DNA of 64,000 nucleotides from Mucilaginibacter auburnensis (GTDB lineage Bacteria > Bacteroidota > Bacteroidia > Sphingobacteriales > Sphingobacteriaceae), in NCBI RefSeq assembly GCF_002797815.1, contig NZ_PGFJ01000002.1, positions 434,001 to 498,000 on the forward strand. Direction: 5' to 3'. Both the position numbers and the translations under genes were made by a program. Positions 9,217 through 18,160 of the stretch are shown in pieces. The notes under the pieces are model-generated. The model was not told the origin of the DNA, searched no databases, and was given only the letters and a program-made list of their open reading frames with translations. Position 1 is the first letter of the stretch; every line of letters starts with the position of its first letter.

Positions 9217-9257
9217 TACAACAATAGGCGCTGCTTTTTGCAGTGCCTATTGTTGTA
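9217..9257. terminator. Bidirectional terminator between convergent genes
   Basis: Arms TACAACAATAGGC (9217-9229) and GCCTATTGTTGTA (9245-9257) are perfect complements, with an inner GCTGC/GCAGT extension around a T5 loop. It lies between the stop codons of the NmrA-like gene and the lysozyme, which converge here. Confidence 0.8.
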
Positions 9258-10133
9258 TTACCGTACAAGCATTTTTTGCAGTTGCAAACTATCTCCCTTA
9301 AAAGCATTGAAATCAACCACATGCCCTATACCGTTAATGGTAGCTTTATCCGAATGTTGCCAGAACCACCAATTAGTATCTTCAGTCAGCTTTAATTCGC
9401 TTTGGTAATAATGGGCTATCCATAGCGGGTATCCATCAAAATGTCCATCAAGATAATCTTTATAAAAACTGATGCTGGTGTAAATAATAGGCTTTACGCC
9501 AGTTACGGCCTCCATTTTTTTTACGTAAGCCTGTAGCTCTTTACGCATTTTTTGTGGCGATACGCCATCCAGCACTTCTATATCTACCACAGTAGGTAGA
9601 TCGCCCGACTCAGGTTTTACGTTTTGCAGAAAGAAGCGGGCCTGCCAGGCACCATCCTTTGCCGGCCGGAAAAAGTGATAAGCCCCGCAAACAATACCAA
9701 CCTTGGCAGCTTCACGCCAATTACGTTTAAAGTAAGGGTCAACCGTTAACAGGCCTTCTGTCGCCTTAATAAATGCAAATTTTATGCGCACACTATCCTC
9801 TTCCATGGCTGCAACCTGCTGCCAGTTGATTTTTCCCTGCGCATACGACACGTCTATACCATGGATTTTATATTTAACCGGAATGCGGATACCAAAACTT
9901 TGATAAGTTCGGTAGTTGGCTGGTTCGCCAATGTCGGCAACCCAGCGCCAGGTGGCACTGAAAAACTTTAATACATAGCCGTAATAAAGCGGCGACAGTA
10001 TAATGAGTATTAGGCCTGCGAGCGGCCATCGCCACCATGTACTTTTCTTACTGGTTTTCTTTTTTCGTACCGGGGATTTTCTGACTGGTTTGGCTTTGGG
10101 TATTGGTTTTGGTTTTGACGATTTTACTGGCAC
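9258..10133 (-). CDS. Glycoside hydrolase family 25 lysozyme, membrane anchored
   Basis: GH25 enzymes cut the N-acetylmuramyl to N-acetylglucosamine link of peptidoglycan. This 291-residue protein has a very basic cytoplasmic head (about 33 residues of Lys, Pro and Ser), a transmembrane helix at about 36-57, and a GH25 barrel from about residue 90: HGIDVSYAQGKINW, FAFIKATEG, CGAYHFFRP, the catalytic DxE in PTVVDIEV, PIIYTSISFY and PLWIAHYY. It starts at a GTG (10131-10133), supported by a promoter box ending only four bases upstream. The topology places the enzyme in the periplasm, where it may act in wall turnover. No lysis partner lies nearby. Confidence 0.9.
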   Translation of the reverse strand: MPVKSSKPKPIPKAKPVRKSPVRKKKTSKKSTWWRWPLAGLILIILSPLYYGYVLKFFSATWRWVADIGEPANYRTYQSFGIRIPVKYKIHGIDVSYAQGKINWQQVAAMEEDSVRIKFAFIKATEGLLTVDPYFKRNWREAAKVGIVCGAYHFFRPAKDGAWQARFFLQNVKPESGDLPTVVDIEVLDGVSPQKMRKELQAYVKKMEAVTGVKPIIYTSISFYKDYLDGHFDGYPLWIAHYYQSELKLTEDTNWWFWQHSDKATINGIGHVVDFNAFKGDSLQLQKMLVR

Positions 10134-10137
10134 GGCG

Positions 10138-10145
10138 CAAAGGTA
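10138..10145 (-). promoter_or_regulatory. -7 promoter box for the GH25 gene
   Basis: The minus strand reads TACCTTTG, a TAnnTTTG match, ending four bases before the GTG start. At this spacing transcription should begin at or next to the start codon, so the mRNA is probably leaderless. Confidence 0.5.
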
Positions 10146-10183
10146 AGAGATATCAGAAAAAACAAGCTACTTGGGCCAGCATG

Positions 10184-10600
10184 TTACTTATACTTCTCTT
10201 GCATATACTCTATCGAACGCCTTATCAACTTTTTAAGCACATCAGTATCAATATCATTCAACTTTTTAACGTAAACACAACCTTTTCCCGTGGTATGTTT
10301 ACCTAATTGGTTCAGCAAGTCATCTCGTTCAGCAAAACCTGTAGCAATATAAAAAGTAATAGCATTGGCACGGGGTGAAAAACCAACAAGTGGTGCATCG
10401 CCTTCTCGGCCGCTCTCGTATTTGTAATGATAACTACCAAAACCAACAATGGCAGGTCCCCACATTTTTGCAGGCAGGCCAGTTTCGTGTTCTATCAATT
10501 CCACAATTTTAAAACTGTCGTTGCGTTTATTTTCATCCGCCACGCTGTTAATAAAATCAGCAACGCTTGTCGCGTTCTCTGTAGTTTTATTTTTTGCCAT
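10184..10600 (-). CDS. DUF1801 domain protein
   Basis: This 138-residue soluble protein matches the DUF1801/YdhG-like fold by its pattern: an N-terminal helix around VADFINSVADENKR, a central GFGSYHYKY strand pair, the segment PLVGFSPRANAITFYI, and a C-terminal GKGCVYVKKLNDID followed by two helices. Members are common in Bacteroidota and have no firmly assigned function. The gene begins four bases after the YiiX-like gene stops, so the two are probably cotranscribed. No signal peptide or metal site is visible. Confidence 0.8.
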   Translation of the reverse strand: MAKNKTTENATSVADFINSVADENKRNDSFKIVELIEHETGLPAKMWGPAIVGFGSYHYKYESGREGDAPLVGFSPRANAITFYIATGFAERDDLLNQLGKHTTGKGCVYVKKLNDIDTDVLKKLIRRSIEYMQEKYK

Positions 10601-10604
10601 ATAA

Positions 10605-11255
10605 CTAATTACTCTTGACTGTAACCAATAACGGACTATTAAAAATAGCTACCGGAGAAATAATAGTTTCATTCAGTGGCACTTTATCGCCGTAATGTTC
10701 TTTCAGTTTTGCTTTAACTACGGGACTTGTCAGGTCAAAATCTTTCAGTTTTTCCAACTTTCCTATTTCGATTCCTGCGCCGCGTTTATACATTTTCCAA
10801 ACCAATTCTGAACAGTAAATCCGTTCATCGTTCCATTCAAACGTAAGATCGTAGTCCTTGCCTTTTAATTGCTCTTCTGCAAGTTTTATTTTTACCAGAT
10901 TATCGGGTGTTAAAACGGAAGCAGCATTCTTTAACCGCTTCACTACATATTTACCTCCATCACCATGAGCTATCCATTCGGTTAAAGGCGTGGCTTTTAC
11001 CGGGCCAACGGCCTCCAACACGTAAAAACCGTTATTCTGCTTAAATATTATCCCGCAATGCGAATACTTGGAACGGGTAGCCAGCTGTATAGCAGCACTC
11101 AACCCTGTACTGTTGGTTTGAAAAATAATATCACCGCTTTGCAGGTCGGCATTTTGATTGTTTGATAGAAAGATACTTTTAGCCGGATTCCCGACATTAT
11201 AGGAACTTAAGCCAATTGTAAGTGCAATGAGGGCTAAGGTTAATAATCGCTTCAT
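10605..11255 (-). CDS. YiiX/YebB-like NlpC/P60 cysteine hydrolase
   Basis: This 216-residue protein has an N-terminal signal segment (MKRLLTLALIALTIGLSSY) and a permuted papain-like NlpC/P60 fold. The pattern is LQSGDIIFQ, then the probable catalytic His in YSHCGIIF, and the probable catalytic Cys in RIYCSELVWKMY, the circularly permuted order seen in YiiX and YebB relatives. Such enzymes act on amide or ester bonds in the envelope, and their substrates are mostly unknown. The open frame extends 48 codons upstream into a palindromic repeat region, but the ATG at 11253-11255 directly precedes the signal segment. It is probably cotranscribed with the DUF1801 gene. Confidence 0.85.
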   Translation of the reverse strand: MKRLLTLALIALTIGLSSYNVGNPAKSIFLSNNQNADLQSGDIIFQTNSTGLSAAIQLATRSKYSHCGIIFKQNNGFYVLEAVGPVKATPLTEWIAHGDGGKYVVKRLKNAASVLTPDNLVKIKLAEEQLKGKDYDLTFEWNDERIYCSELVWKMYKRGAGIEIGKLEKLKDFDLTSPVVKAKLKEHYGDKVPLNETIISPVAIFNSPLLVTVKSN

Positions 11256-11354
11256 AATTAAAGGTAATAATTGTTGAAGTAATAACGTAAACCAGAGAAT
11301 TTTATGTTTCTGATTAAAGCCGCATCGGCAGTTCCATAGCATTCCTCTTGAGTA

Positions 11355-11467
11355 CTCACCCCGACTACGCTTCGCTGGTCCACCCTCTCTGCTTCGCAAA
11401 GAGAATAAGAAAAAGCCCTTTTTTAAACTTGCGTAAAAGGGATGTCGAGCGAAGTATACAGGGTGAG
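11355..11467. repeat. Palindromic intergenic repeat element
   Basis: The left arm begins CTCACCCCGACTACGCTTCG and the right arm, read in reverse complement, begins CTCACCCTGTATACTTCGCT. They are imperfect inverted repeats about 110 bases apart. Inside lie smaller stems, TCTCT/AGAGA and CCCTTTT/AAAAGGG. The composition differs from flanking DNA and no gene overlaps it. It resembles the dispersed intergenic repeats common in Sphingobacteriaceae, but only one copy is in this window. Confidence 0.55.
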
Positions 11468-11509
11468 GTTAAACATGCGCTATACGCTTCTGGTTATGCA
11501 TTATAATTA

Positions 11510-11517
11510 TACCTTTG
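11510..11517 (+). promoter_or_regulatory. -7 promoter box for fabF
   Basis: TACCTTTG matches TAnnTTTG and ends 19 bases before the fabF ATG. No good -33 TTG is seen. Confidence 0.55.
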
Positions 11518-11536
11518 TGAAATTTTTTTTAAGACT

Positions 11537-12781
11537 ATGTTAAAAAGGGTTGTTGTAACCGGTATTGGCGCACTTACTCCGCTTGGAAATGATGTTAAAA
11601 CTTTTTGGGATAATGCTGTAGCCGGCACCAGCGGTGCAGGTATTGTAACCCGTTTCGATGCATCACTGTTTCGCTCTCAGGTTGCCTGCGAGTTGAAAGG
11701 CTATAACGTTACTGATTTTCTGGACAGAGCCGATATCAAAAAAACAGACCCTTACACGCAATACGCTTTCATAGCGTCAGACGAAGCCATCAAAGATTCC
11801 GGATTTGATTTTAATGCCATGAATCCATTTGATGTAGGCGTAATTTGGGGTTCGGCCCAGGGCGGTATGGAAACATACGAGGGCCAGGTGCGTGAATACG
11901 CGCTGGGCGACGGGAATCCGCGTTTTAACCCTTACCTTATTCCTAAGTTTTTGATCAATATGGCATCCGGCTTAATATCTCTTCGCCATGGTTATATGGG
12001 CATTAATTACGCGCCTGTTTCAGCCTGTGCTACGTCAAATACGGCCATCATGGATGCCTTTAACTATATCCGATTAGGTAAAGCCAAAATTATTGTAACA
12101 GGTGGTTCCGAAGCGCCAATTTCGCCTGCGTCATTTGGTGGATTTAGTTCGATGAAGGCGATGTCTCACCGTAACGACGACCCAAAAACAGCATCTCGTC
12201 CGTTTGATGTTAACCGCGATGGTTTCGTAATGGGCGAAGGTGCAGGAGCTTTAGTTTTAGAAGAATACGAGCATGCCGTTAAACGCGGCGCTAATATTTA
12301 TGCAGAAGTTTGCGGTGCTGCCATGACTGCCGATGCTTACCATATGACCAGCACCCATCCTGAGGGAAAAGGTGCTACTAAAGCAATGCAGCTGGCGTTA
12401 GAAGAGGCCGGCATAACCATTGGTCAATTAGATTACCTTAACATGCACGCCACGTCAACCCCGGTTGGCGATCTTTCAGAAACGCATGCGGTAGAGGGAC
12501 TAACCGGCGGCAAAAAAAATAATATTCAAATAAACGCAACTAAATCAATGACCGGTCACCTATTAGGTGCTGCGGGTGCAATTGAAGGCATAATCAGTAT
12601 ACTGGCGATTAAAAACGGCATCATCCCGCCAACTATCAACACGCAAGAACTTGACCCGGCCATTCCTGAAACCATGAACATTGTTTTAGGTGAAGCTATT
12701 GAACACAAAGTGAGCTATGCCATGAGCAATACCTTTGGTTTTGGCGGCCATAATGGTACTGTGGTGTTTGGGGAGGTGTAA
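11537..12781 (+). CDS. fabF: 3-oxoacyl-[acyl-carrier-protein] synthase II
   Basis: FabF condenses malonyl-ACP with a growing acyl-ACP in fatty acid elongation in the cytoplasm. The 414-residue length is normal. Thiolase-fold motifs are complete: MLKRVVVTGIGALTPLG at the N-terminus, the nucleophile in VSACATSNT (Cys164), the two active-site histidines in HATSTPVGD and GHLLGAAGA, and NTFGFGGHNG at the C-terminus. It is not next to acpP or other fab genes, so it may be a second ketosynthase copy or one serving specialised acyl chains. It has its own promoter box and no obvious cotranscribed neighbour. Confidence 0.93.
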   Translation: MLKRVVVTGIGALTPLGNDVKTFWDNAVAGTSGAGIVTRFDASLFRSQVACELKGYNVTDFLDRADIKKTDPYTQYAFIASDEAIKDSGFDFNAMNPFDVGVIWGSAQGGMETYEGQVREYALGDGNPRFNPYLIPKFLINMASGLISLRHGYMGINYAPVSACATSNTAIMDAFNYIRLGKAKIIVTGGSEAPISPASFGGFSSMKAMSHRNDDPKTASRPFDVNRDGFVMGEGAGALVLEEYEHAVKRGANIYAEVCGAAMTADAYHMTSTHPEGKGATKAMQLALEEAGITIGQLDYLNMHATSTPVGDLSETHAVEGLTGGKKNNIQINATKSMTGHLLGAAGAIEGIISILAIKNGIIPPTINTQELDPAIPETMNIVLGEAIEHKVSYAMSNTFGFGGHNGTVVFGEV

Positions 12782-12866
12782 ATAAAATTTCCTATTTATA
12801 AGCGCAAATCTTGTCAGGATACGTGGCAGGGAATGGCTGTATAGCAGCAGCAAACAGCCTTACTAC

Positions 12867-13655
12867 TTAGCGATTCTTTGCTATCACAGCCTTTGCAAAC
12901 TCATCCGTTCTGCCGAACGTATATCCTTTGCTTTGTGCCCAGACAATGAAGTCCTTTATACGTTTGGTAAAAGCATCGCCTGAATTTTTAGACACGTAGG
13001 CTGGGAAACCATATTTTTCGGGTTGTTTCAGGTCTGTAAATTCCCAGGGATGGAAATATAAATTTAAATATCCGTCTTTACGGTAAGCAGCTCCTGCCAT
13101 AAAACGGATGACCGACATAGGCAGATTGTGAAAGCTCAACCAAAACAGCGGCCAACGCACTAATGGCGATACGGAAGCAGGTATTTGTAAAACTCCCTTA
13201 TAAAAAAACCAGGTGCGTGGTTTATTAAAGTTGTTATACCGGCCGGGGATAAATGTTGGATTGATGGATGAATTATAAGTGTACCCTGCCTTTTGTATCT
13301 CCTCTTCATCCACAGGCATCATACGGGCCATGCGAAAGCCTGTGATATCCGCACCGGATATTTCTTCCAGTTTCAGCTTTGATTGGCGCAGGTGCTCAAC
13401 TTTAAAATCAGAATGATAATAACCATGCGAAGCGAGTTCATGTCCGGCCTCAACAATCTGCTTTATTACTTCGGGTTTATGTATAGCATAGTTGGCGGTA
13501 CAAAAAAAGGTTGCTTTGATGCCCGCATTAGCCAGCATTTTTAAAATTGTATTCGTGCCTTTGGTTGATACGGCCAACTGCTCGTCAAAAGCAAGTGTTT
13601 TGCCGTATTCTAACGGCATATCAAACTCTTCTACATCAAATCCTAATAGTATCAT
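12867..13655 (-). CDS. Polysaccharide deacetylase family protein (NodB-like)
   Basis: This 262-residue protein shows the NodB/CE4 fold: GFDVEEFDM carries the early acidic pair, IKATFFC and GHELASHGYYH give the metal-binding HxxxH region, GFRMARMM replaces the usual RxPxG segment, and NLYFHPWEF supplies the late histidine. It resembles deacetylases of polysaccharide or lipid-linked sugars rather than chitin enzymes. It begins two bases after a GT2 transferase and is the last gene of a three-gene operon, which suggests that it trims an N-acetyl or formyl group on a sugar transferred by the two upstream enzymes. There is no signal peptide, so the action is probably cytoplasmic. Confidence 0.85.
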   Translation of the reverse strand: MILLGFDVEEFDMPLEYGKTLAFDEQLAVSTKGTNTILKMLANAGIKATFFCTANYAIHKPEVIKQIVEAGHELASHGYYHSDFKVEHLRQSKLKLEEISGADITGFRMARMMPVDEEEIQKAGYTYNSSINPTFIPGRYNNFNKPRTWFFYKGVLQIPASVSPLVRWPLFWLSFHNLPMSVIRFMAGAAYRKDGYLNLYFHPWEFTDLKQPEKYGFPAYVSKNSGDAFTKRIKDFIVWAQSKGYTFGRTDEFAKAVIAKNR

Positions 13656-13657
13656 TA

Positions 13658-14593
13658 TTACTTTGGCAGATTTGATGAACGGATAATATACGTAGGGCGT
13701 TGCTTGGTCTGCATAAATATCTTGCCCAGATATGAGCCGATTATACCCAAAACTAACAACTGCAAGCCGCCAAAAAATGCCACAGTAGCAATAAGCGATG
13801 CCCAGCCTGACACTACATCAAAACCGGAAAAATAGCTTACCAACACGTATGGTATGTAAAGCAATGCCGACATCGAAAAAAATAAACCTAAGCCAGTGGC
13901 AATATACAAGGGCCTTACGCTGAAAGCCATAATGCCACCTACAGCTAATTTAAACAACCTGAAGAACGAATAGCTGGCCTCCCCTGTGTGTCGTTCGGCA
14001 GGGGTATACGGGATGCCTTTTTGTTTAAAGCCAACCCATTTAACCATCCCACGGAAAAATATTTCGTACTCGTTTATTTGTTTTAGCTCATCTACAACTC
14101 GTTTATCCAACAAACGAAAATCAGATATACCATTCTCCAACTTAATGTCTGACAATGCATTAACAACCTTATAAAACATTTTGGAAGCAAAGCGCTGATA
14201 AGCGCTGGCGTGTTTATTTGATTCTGCCCGATAGGTGTAAACGATATCATAGCCCTCAACCCACTGTTTTAATAATTCGGGTAACAAATGCGGTGGATGT
14301 TGCAGGTCGGCATCCATTGTAATAATAGCATCGCCATTGGCGGCATCTATTCCAGCTTTTAGCGCATAATCTTTTCCGAAGTTACGTGAGAGGTCGATGT
14401 AAAACACATGTGGGTAAATCGCGGCCTGTTCTTCCAAGGCCTGTAAGGTGTTATCTCTGCTGCCATCATTAATGAAAACCAGCTCATAATCATATCCTGT
14501 GCTGCTGATGGATTTACTTAACTCAGCAATGAGATGAGCAATATTTTTTTCCTCATTATAAGCCGGAACCACTATGGACAATTTCTTTTTCAT
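13658..14593 (-). CDS. Glycosyltransferase family 2, polyprenyl-phosphate sugar synthase type
   Basis: This 311-residue enzyme has a GT-A domain (KLSIVVPAYNEEKNI, the metal-binding ITMDADLQHPPHLLPELL, DFRLLDKRVVDELK) and two C-terminal transmembrane helices at about 228-258 and 265-290, as in GtrB and DPM-like polyprenyl-phosphate glycosyltransferases. Such enzymes charge undecaprenyl phosphate with a sugar on the inner face of the membrane. The upstream GT87-like gene overlaps it by four bases (ATGA), which suggests translational coupling, and the pair resembles donor synthase plus acceptor transferase. A typical target is lipid A or an exported glycan, and this is inference. Confidence 0.9.
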   Translation of the reverse strand: MKKKLSIVVPAYNEEKNIAHLIAELSKSISSTGYDYELVFINDGSRDNTLQALEEQAAIYPHVFYIDLSRNFGKDYALKAGIDAANGDAIITMDADLQHPPHLLPELLKQWVEGYDIVYTYRAESNKHASAYQRFASKMFYKVVNALSDIKLENGISDFRLLDKRVVDELKQINEYEIFFRGMVKWVGFKQKGIPYTPAERHTGEASYSFFRLFKLAVGGIMAFSVRPLYIATGLGLFFSMSALLYIPYVLVSYFSGFDVVSGWASLIATVAFFGGLQLLVLGIIGSYLGKIFMQTKQRPTYIIRSSNLPK

Positions 14594-15771
14594 ACCGTTG
14601 CAGTTGGCAAGTTTAAATCCTTTTGAGTGAATTTACGGAATAATGTTTCATAAATGATCTTTAACCAGATCAGGAAACAAGGGAGCGCTTTCAATGCGTA
14701 CGGCTCAACGTAATTTTTTTTGATGAAGCGTGGAAAAAGATCTGACGGTGATAAGCTGGTTAAGATCAACGCAAAAACAAGTAGTGATATATCCAACCAC
14801 GTAAGCGGCCGCTCGGCATTAATAAACCATATAGCCACGCCTACAAATGCTATAATATAGGTTGGCGACTCGGAGCCCGTACTAAATATCACCGGAAATA
14901 TGAGCGTTGATGCTAGTATAAGTAATTGATAATTTAAATTTTTGAACGCTTTTATTCGCAGATAGGATAACCCAAACAAAATCACTCCCGGTATCAGCAC
15001 CACTATGTTTGATAAATGTGGAACTGCAATTTTCCTGATCATACCCATCACCGAAACATCTACACGCGTTGAAGTTTCATTCTCGGCATTTTTGGCCACC
15101 AGGTCAATATACCAGTCATGATAGGTTTTCACAATAAATGATGGCGACGATATAAGCATTGGCAACACAAACAACACCACGCTCCAAAACAGCAAACTAC
15201 CTATCAATTTAATTTTATCTTTTGAAAAGAAGAAAAATGCCAATCCCACTACTCCGTACAACTTAATGAATATCCCCAAAGCTATGGTTAATCCCGCCCA
15301 AAAATCTTTTCCGTTTCTAATAAAAACAAAAGTGAAGATGATGAGTGCGGCTACTAATGGATTGATCTGTACATTGGCTGTAGATGTCATTAACTCGTGA
15401 GCGCATAGCAATATCACTAACAGGTAATGCTTCTCAGATATAGGCAGTTGCTGAATAGATTTAAGCAATAGCAATGCTGTAAAAACCACCCAAAGCAAAA
15501 CGCCCAACCAATCTGGCAACATAGCGAATGGCGCTATAATAAAGGAAAATATCGGCCCGTAATGATTATAGTCAAAATACTCTTTAGGATACGAAGCGTA
15601 GAGGTTTTGCTGACTAATTACATGCAGGAAATTGCCCTTGTAAACAAAGTAATTGTTGTGAATATGATCATGTCCCTCAATTACGCTTTTGATTACCGGA
15701 AACAAACAAAGCCCGAACCATAATGTAAGTACAAATGGTTTGCTGGTTAATACCCGGGTAACTTTATCCAT
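14590..15771 (-). CDS. Glycosyltransferase family 87-like membrane protein
   Basis: This 393-residue protein has about nine or ten hydrophobic helices and the DUF2029/GT87 pattern, such as DHIHNNYFVYKGNFLHV near the N-terminus with a periplasmic acidic patch, and PLVAALIIFTFVFIRNG. GT87 and related GT-C enzymes use polyprenyl-phosphate sugars on the outer side of the inner membrane. It is the first gene of the operon with the GT2 and deacetylase genes. The sugar and acceptor cannot be read from sequence. Confidence 0.82.
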   Translation of the reverse strand: MDKVTRVLTSKPFVLTLWFGLCLFPVIKSVIEGHDHIHNNYFVYKGNFLHVISQQNLYASYPKEYFDYNHYGPIFSFIIAPFAMLPDWLGVLLWVVFTALLLLKSIQQLPISEKHYLLVILLCAHELMTSTANVQINPLVAALIIFTFVFIRNGKDFWAGLTIALGIFIKLYGVVGLAFFFFSKDKIKLIGSLLFWSVVLFVLPMLISSPSFIVKTYHDWYIDLVAKNAENETSTRVDVSVMGMIRKIAVPHLSNIVVLIPGVILFGLSYLRIKAFKNLNYQLLILASTLIFPVIFSTGSESPTYIIAFVGVAIWFINAERPLTWLDISLLVFALILTSLSPSDLFPRFIKKNYVEPYALKALPCFLIWLKIIYETLFRKFTQKDLNLPTATV

Positions 15772-15826
15772 TTAAAGGGGATTATTTTTGGAAGAGCGAA
15801 AATAGAAAAAAACAGATACAAATAAG

Positions 15827-15852
15827 AAAGGCTCCTTCTTAAAAGAGCCTTT
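15827..15852 (-). terminator. Terminator after hom
   Basis: Arms AAAGGCTC and GAGCCTTT flank a 10-base loop, followed on the minus strand by a T-rich run. The hairpin lies 25 bases after the hom stop codon and ends the metY-metX-hom unit before the glycosyltransferase operon. Confidence 0.75.
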
Positions 15853-15877
15853 CATTAACAGCAAATTGAGAGTGCCG

Positions 15878-17092
15878 TTATTTTGCCGAAACTAAGCTGA
15901 CCCCCGTTAGCTGATCGGCAAAGGCAAGGAATGCCTTCTGATCAGATATACGTTGCTTATTGTCAATCAGTTTGCTCAGTTTTAATTTTCCGATAATATA
16001 TTTATAACTACCTGAGTAATAGCGCTCTTTTATTTCAACAAATTCAAGCGCTTCTACTAATTCGTCATCCTCATAACGCAGATATACACACAGTTCTATG
16101 TCATTGGTAAATTTAAGCCCTTTGTTAGTGCGTAGTTTTTTGTATTCATACTGGTAATCATAACGCAAAGCCGCCACGTCTGACAATACTGCCGAACCTG
16201 TGGGATGCCCGCCCGCCCCCTTTCCAAAAAAGAACTGCTGATCTGCAAAAGCCGCCTGCACAATAACGCCATTGTATTCGTATTCTACATTATACAAAAA
16301 CTCGTCAGGGGTAACCAATTTTGGCATAACAAACAAGGCCACGTGCTCATCATCCAACTCCTTTGCAACAGGCACCAGTTTTATTTTGAGTCCTTTTTCA
16401 CGCGCATATTGTATATCATCGGCAGCCAAATTCTCAATACCTAAATTTAGTACGGCTTCTGGTTCTACTACCACACCATATGCGTGGGCAGCAGCTATTA
16501 TCAGCTTAAATTTAGCGTCATAACCGCCCACATCCATAGTCGGATCTGTTTCGGCAAAGCCCAGATCCTGCGCCTGCTTCAAGGCAGTAGCATAGTCCAT
16601 TCCCTCTAAAAAACCTTTGGAAAGAATGTAGTTAGATGAACCGTTAAAAATACCACAAATAGAGTGCAGCAGTTCGTTATCATAATATTCTTCCAGGTTG
16701 CGGATGATTGGAATACTACCGCAAACGGCACCTTCATAAAGCAATGAAGTATCATACTGATCCTGCAGTTTTAATAGTTCCTCTAAATGAAGCGCAATCA
16801 TTTTTTTACTGGCAGATACCACACTCTTACCTGAGCTAAGGGCGCGCGATGCTATTTCAAATGCAGCTTCAGTATCATTGATCAGCTCAATTATAGTGTT
16901 GATCTCCGGGTCGTTCAGCAACTCATCTTTATCTGTAGTAAAATATGATGCGGGCAACGATCTCTCTTTGCCGGCATCCTTAATAGCTATTTTTTTAATT
17001 TCGATGTTGAGGTTTTTGGTCTTGATGATGTCGTAAAGGCCTTGCCCTACTACACCAAAGCCAAAAAGCCCGATAGTTAGTTTTTTGCTCAT
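15878..17092 (-). CDS. hom: Homoserine dehydrogenase
   Basis: This enzyme reduces aspartate semialdehyde to homoserine, the branch point toward methionine and threonine. The 404-residue protein has an N-terminal NAD(P) site (GLFGFGVVGQGLYDI), the catalytic-domain motifs GSIPIIRNLEEY and GIFNGSSNYILS, FAETDPTMDVGGYDAKFKL, and GKGAGGHPTGSAVLSD. It ends without a recognisable ACT domain, so feedback by threonine through ACT is not expected. Its ATG overlaps the metX stop by one base (TAATG), so the two are translationally coupled. Being in the metY-metX unit, it ties homoserine supply to methionine need and probably shares the riboswitch-controlled transcript. Confidence 0.95.
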   Translation of the reverse strand: MSKKLTIGLFGFGVVGQGLYDIIKTKNLNIEIKKIAIKDAGKERSLPASYFTTDKDELLNDPEINTIIELINDTEAAFEIASRALSSGKSVVSASKKMIALHLEELLKLQDQYDTSLLYEGAVCGSIPIIRNLEEYYDNELLHSICGIFNGSSNYILSKGFLEGMDYATALKQAQDLGFAETDPTMDVGGYDAKFKLIIAAAHAYGVVVEPEAVLNLGIENLAADDIQYAREKGLKIKLVPVAKELDDEHVALFVMPKLVTPDEFLYNVEYEYNGVIVQAAFADQQFFFGKGAGGHPTGSAVLSDVAALRYDYQYEYKKLRTNKGLKFTNDIELCVYLRYEDDELVEALEFVEIKERYYSGSYKYIIGKLKLSKLIDNKQRISDQKAFLAFADQLTGVSLVSAK

Positions 17093-18147
17093 TATAGTGT
17101 TTGCTGTAATTGGATGTTATTTCCTTTTACATCTTTTTGATAAAACGAAGTAATAATTTTGGTCAGCGCATCTGTCTCGATCAGGAAACCATCATGCCCG
17201 TAAAAAGAATCGAGTTCAACAAAAGAAGCTCCGGGTATGTGTTTTGCCAGATACTCCTGCTCGTTGATGGGAAACAGAACGTCTGACCGGATGCCGATAA
17301 CCAGCGTACGAGATTTGATAACTTTTAAGGCATTCTCAACCCCACCGCGACCACGACCCACGTTGTGCGAATCCATCGCTTTAGATAAATACCAATAACT
17401 GTACGCATTAAAACGGTTAACCAGCTTATCGCCCTGGTAACATTGATAGCTTGAAGCGCGAAAGTCGTCGCATACGGCATCGCTTTCTTCCTGCTGACTG
17501 ATATCGTAAGTTTTATAAGTACGGTAAGATAATAGCGCCATACTGCGCGCTGCCTTTAAACCCTTTCTGCCACCATCCGGGCTACCCGGCAAAAAGGTAT
17601 CATCTGCCAGTAAAGCCAAGCGCTGCGACTCATTAAAAGCAATTCCCCATGGTGAATGGCGCGCGTTGGTAGCAATAGCGATTAGGTTTTTAATAAGATA
17701 AGGTTGTATAATAGCCCACTCCAAAGCCTGTTGGCCACCTAAAGAACCGCCTATGCATATTTCAATTTGCGTAACGCCCAAATGTGCTGCCAGTAAACAG
17801 TGCGCATTGGCCATGTCGCGTATGTTTACCTTCGGGAAACTTAAATAATACGGTTGGCCGGTTTGCGGGTTGATACTAAGCGGACTACTTGTACCGTAAG
17901 GCGAGCTCAATACATTGGCACAAACTATAAAATGATCGGCAGGATTGAAATAATCATTCTCGCCAAACAAACCCTTCCACCAATCCAATACATCAGAGTT
18001 AGCGGTAAGCGCGTGGCAAACCCAAATTACATTATCGCCTTTTTCGTTCAGCGTTCCGTAAGTGTGATAACCTATCTCTAATTCGTGCAGTATTTCGCCC
18101 GATTCAAGTGTAAAAGGTTGAGAATGTTTGTATAAATGTATACTCAT
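17092..18147 (-). CDS. metX: Homoserine O-acetyltransferase
   Basis: MetX activates homoserine with acetyl-CoA to O-acetylhomoserine, the substrate for direct sulfhydrylation. The 351-residue alpha/beta hydrolase has the oxyanion and nucleophile region CIGGSLGGQQALEW (Ser135), the CANVLSSPYGTSSP loop, a late Asp in RSDVLFP and the catalytic His in FYGHDGFLIE. The ATG at 18145-18147 is preferred to one 11 codons upstream, because the latter lies inside the palindrome at 18161-18188. It sits between metY and hom in a coupled unit. Members of this family can use acetyl or succinyl donors, and acetyl is inferred from the neighbouring O-acetylhomoserine-using enzyme. Confidence 0.93.
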   Translation of the reverse strand: MSIHLYKHSQPFTLESGEILHELEIGYHTYGTLNEKGDNVIWVCHALTANSDVLDWWKGLFGENDYFNPADHFIVCANVLSSPYGTSSPLSINPQTGQPYYLSFPKVNIRDMANAHCLLAAHLGVTQIEICIGGSLGGQQALEWAIIQPYLIKNLIAIATNARHSPWGIAFNESQRLALLADDTFLPGSPDGGRKGLKAARSMALLSYRTYKTYDISQQEESDAVCDDFRASSYQCYQGDKLVNRFNAYSYWYLSKAMDSHNVGRGRGGVENALKVIKSRTLVIGIRSDVLFPINEQEYLAKHIPGASFVELDSFYGHDGFLIETDALTKIITSFYQKDVKGNNIQLQQTL

Positions 18148-18160
18148 TATTAAAAGTAAA

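Noticed and set aside
12835..12859. Terminator GGCTGT/ACAGCC between fabF and the deacetylase
   Set aside because: Only six pairs and no T-run in either direction; too weak to list as a feature.
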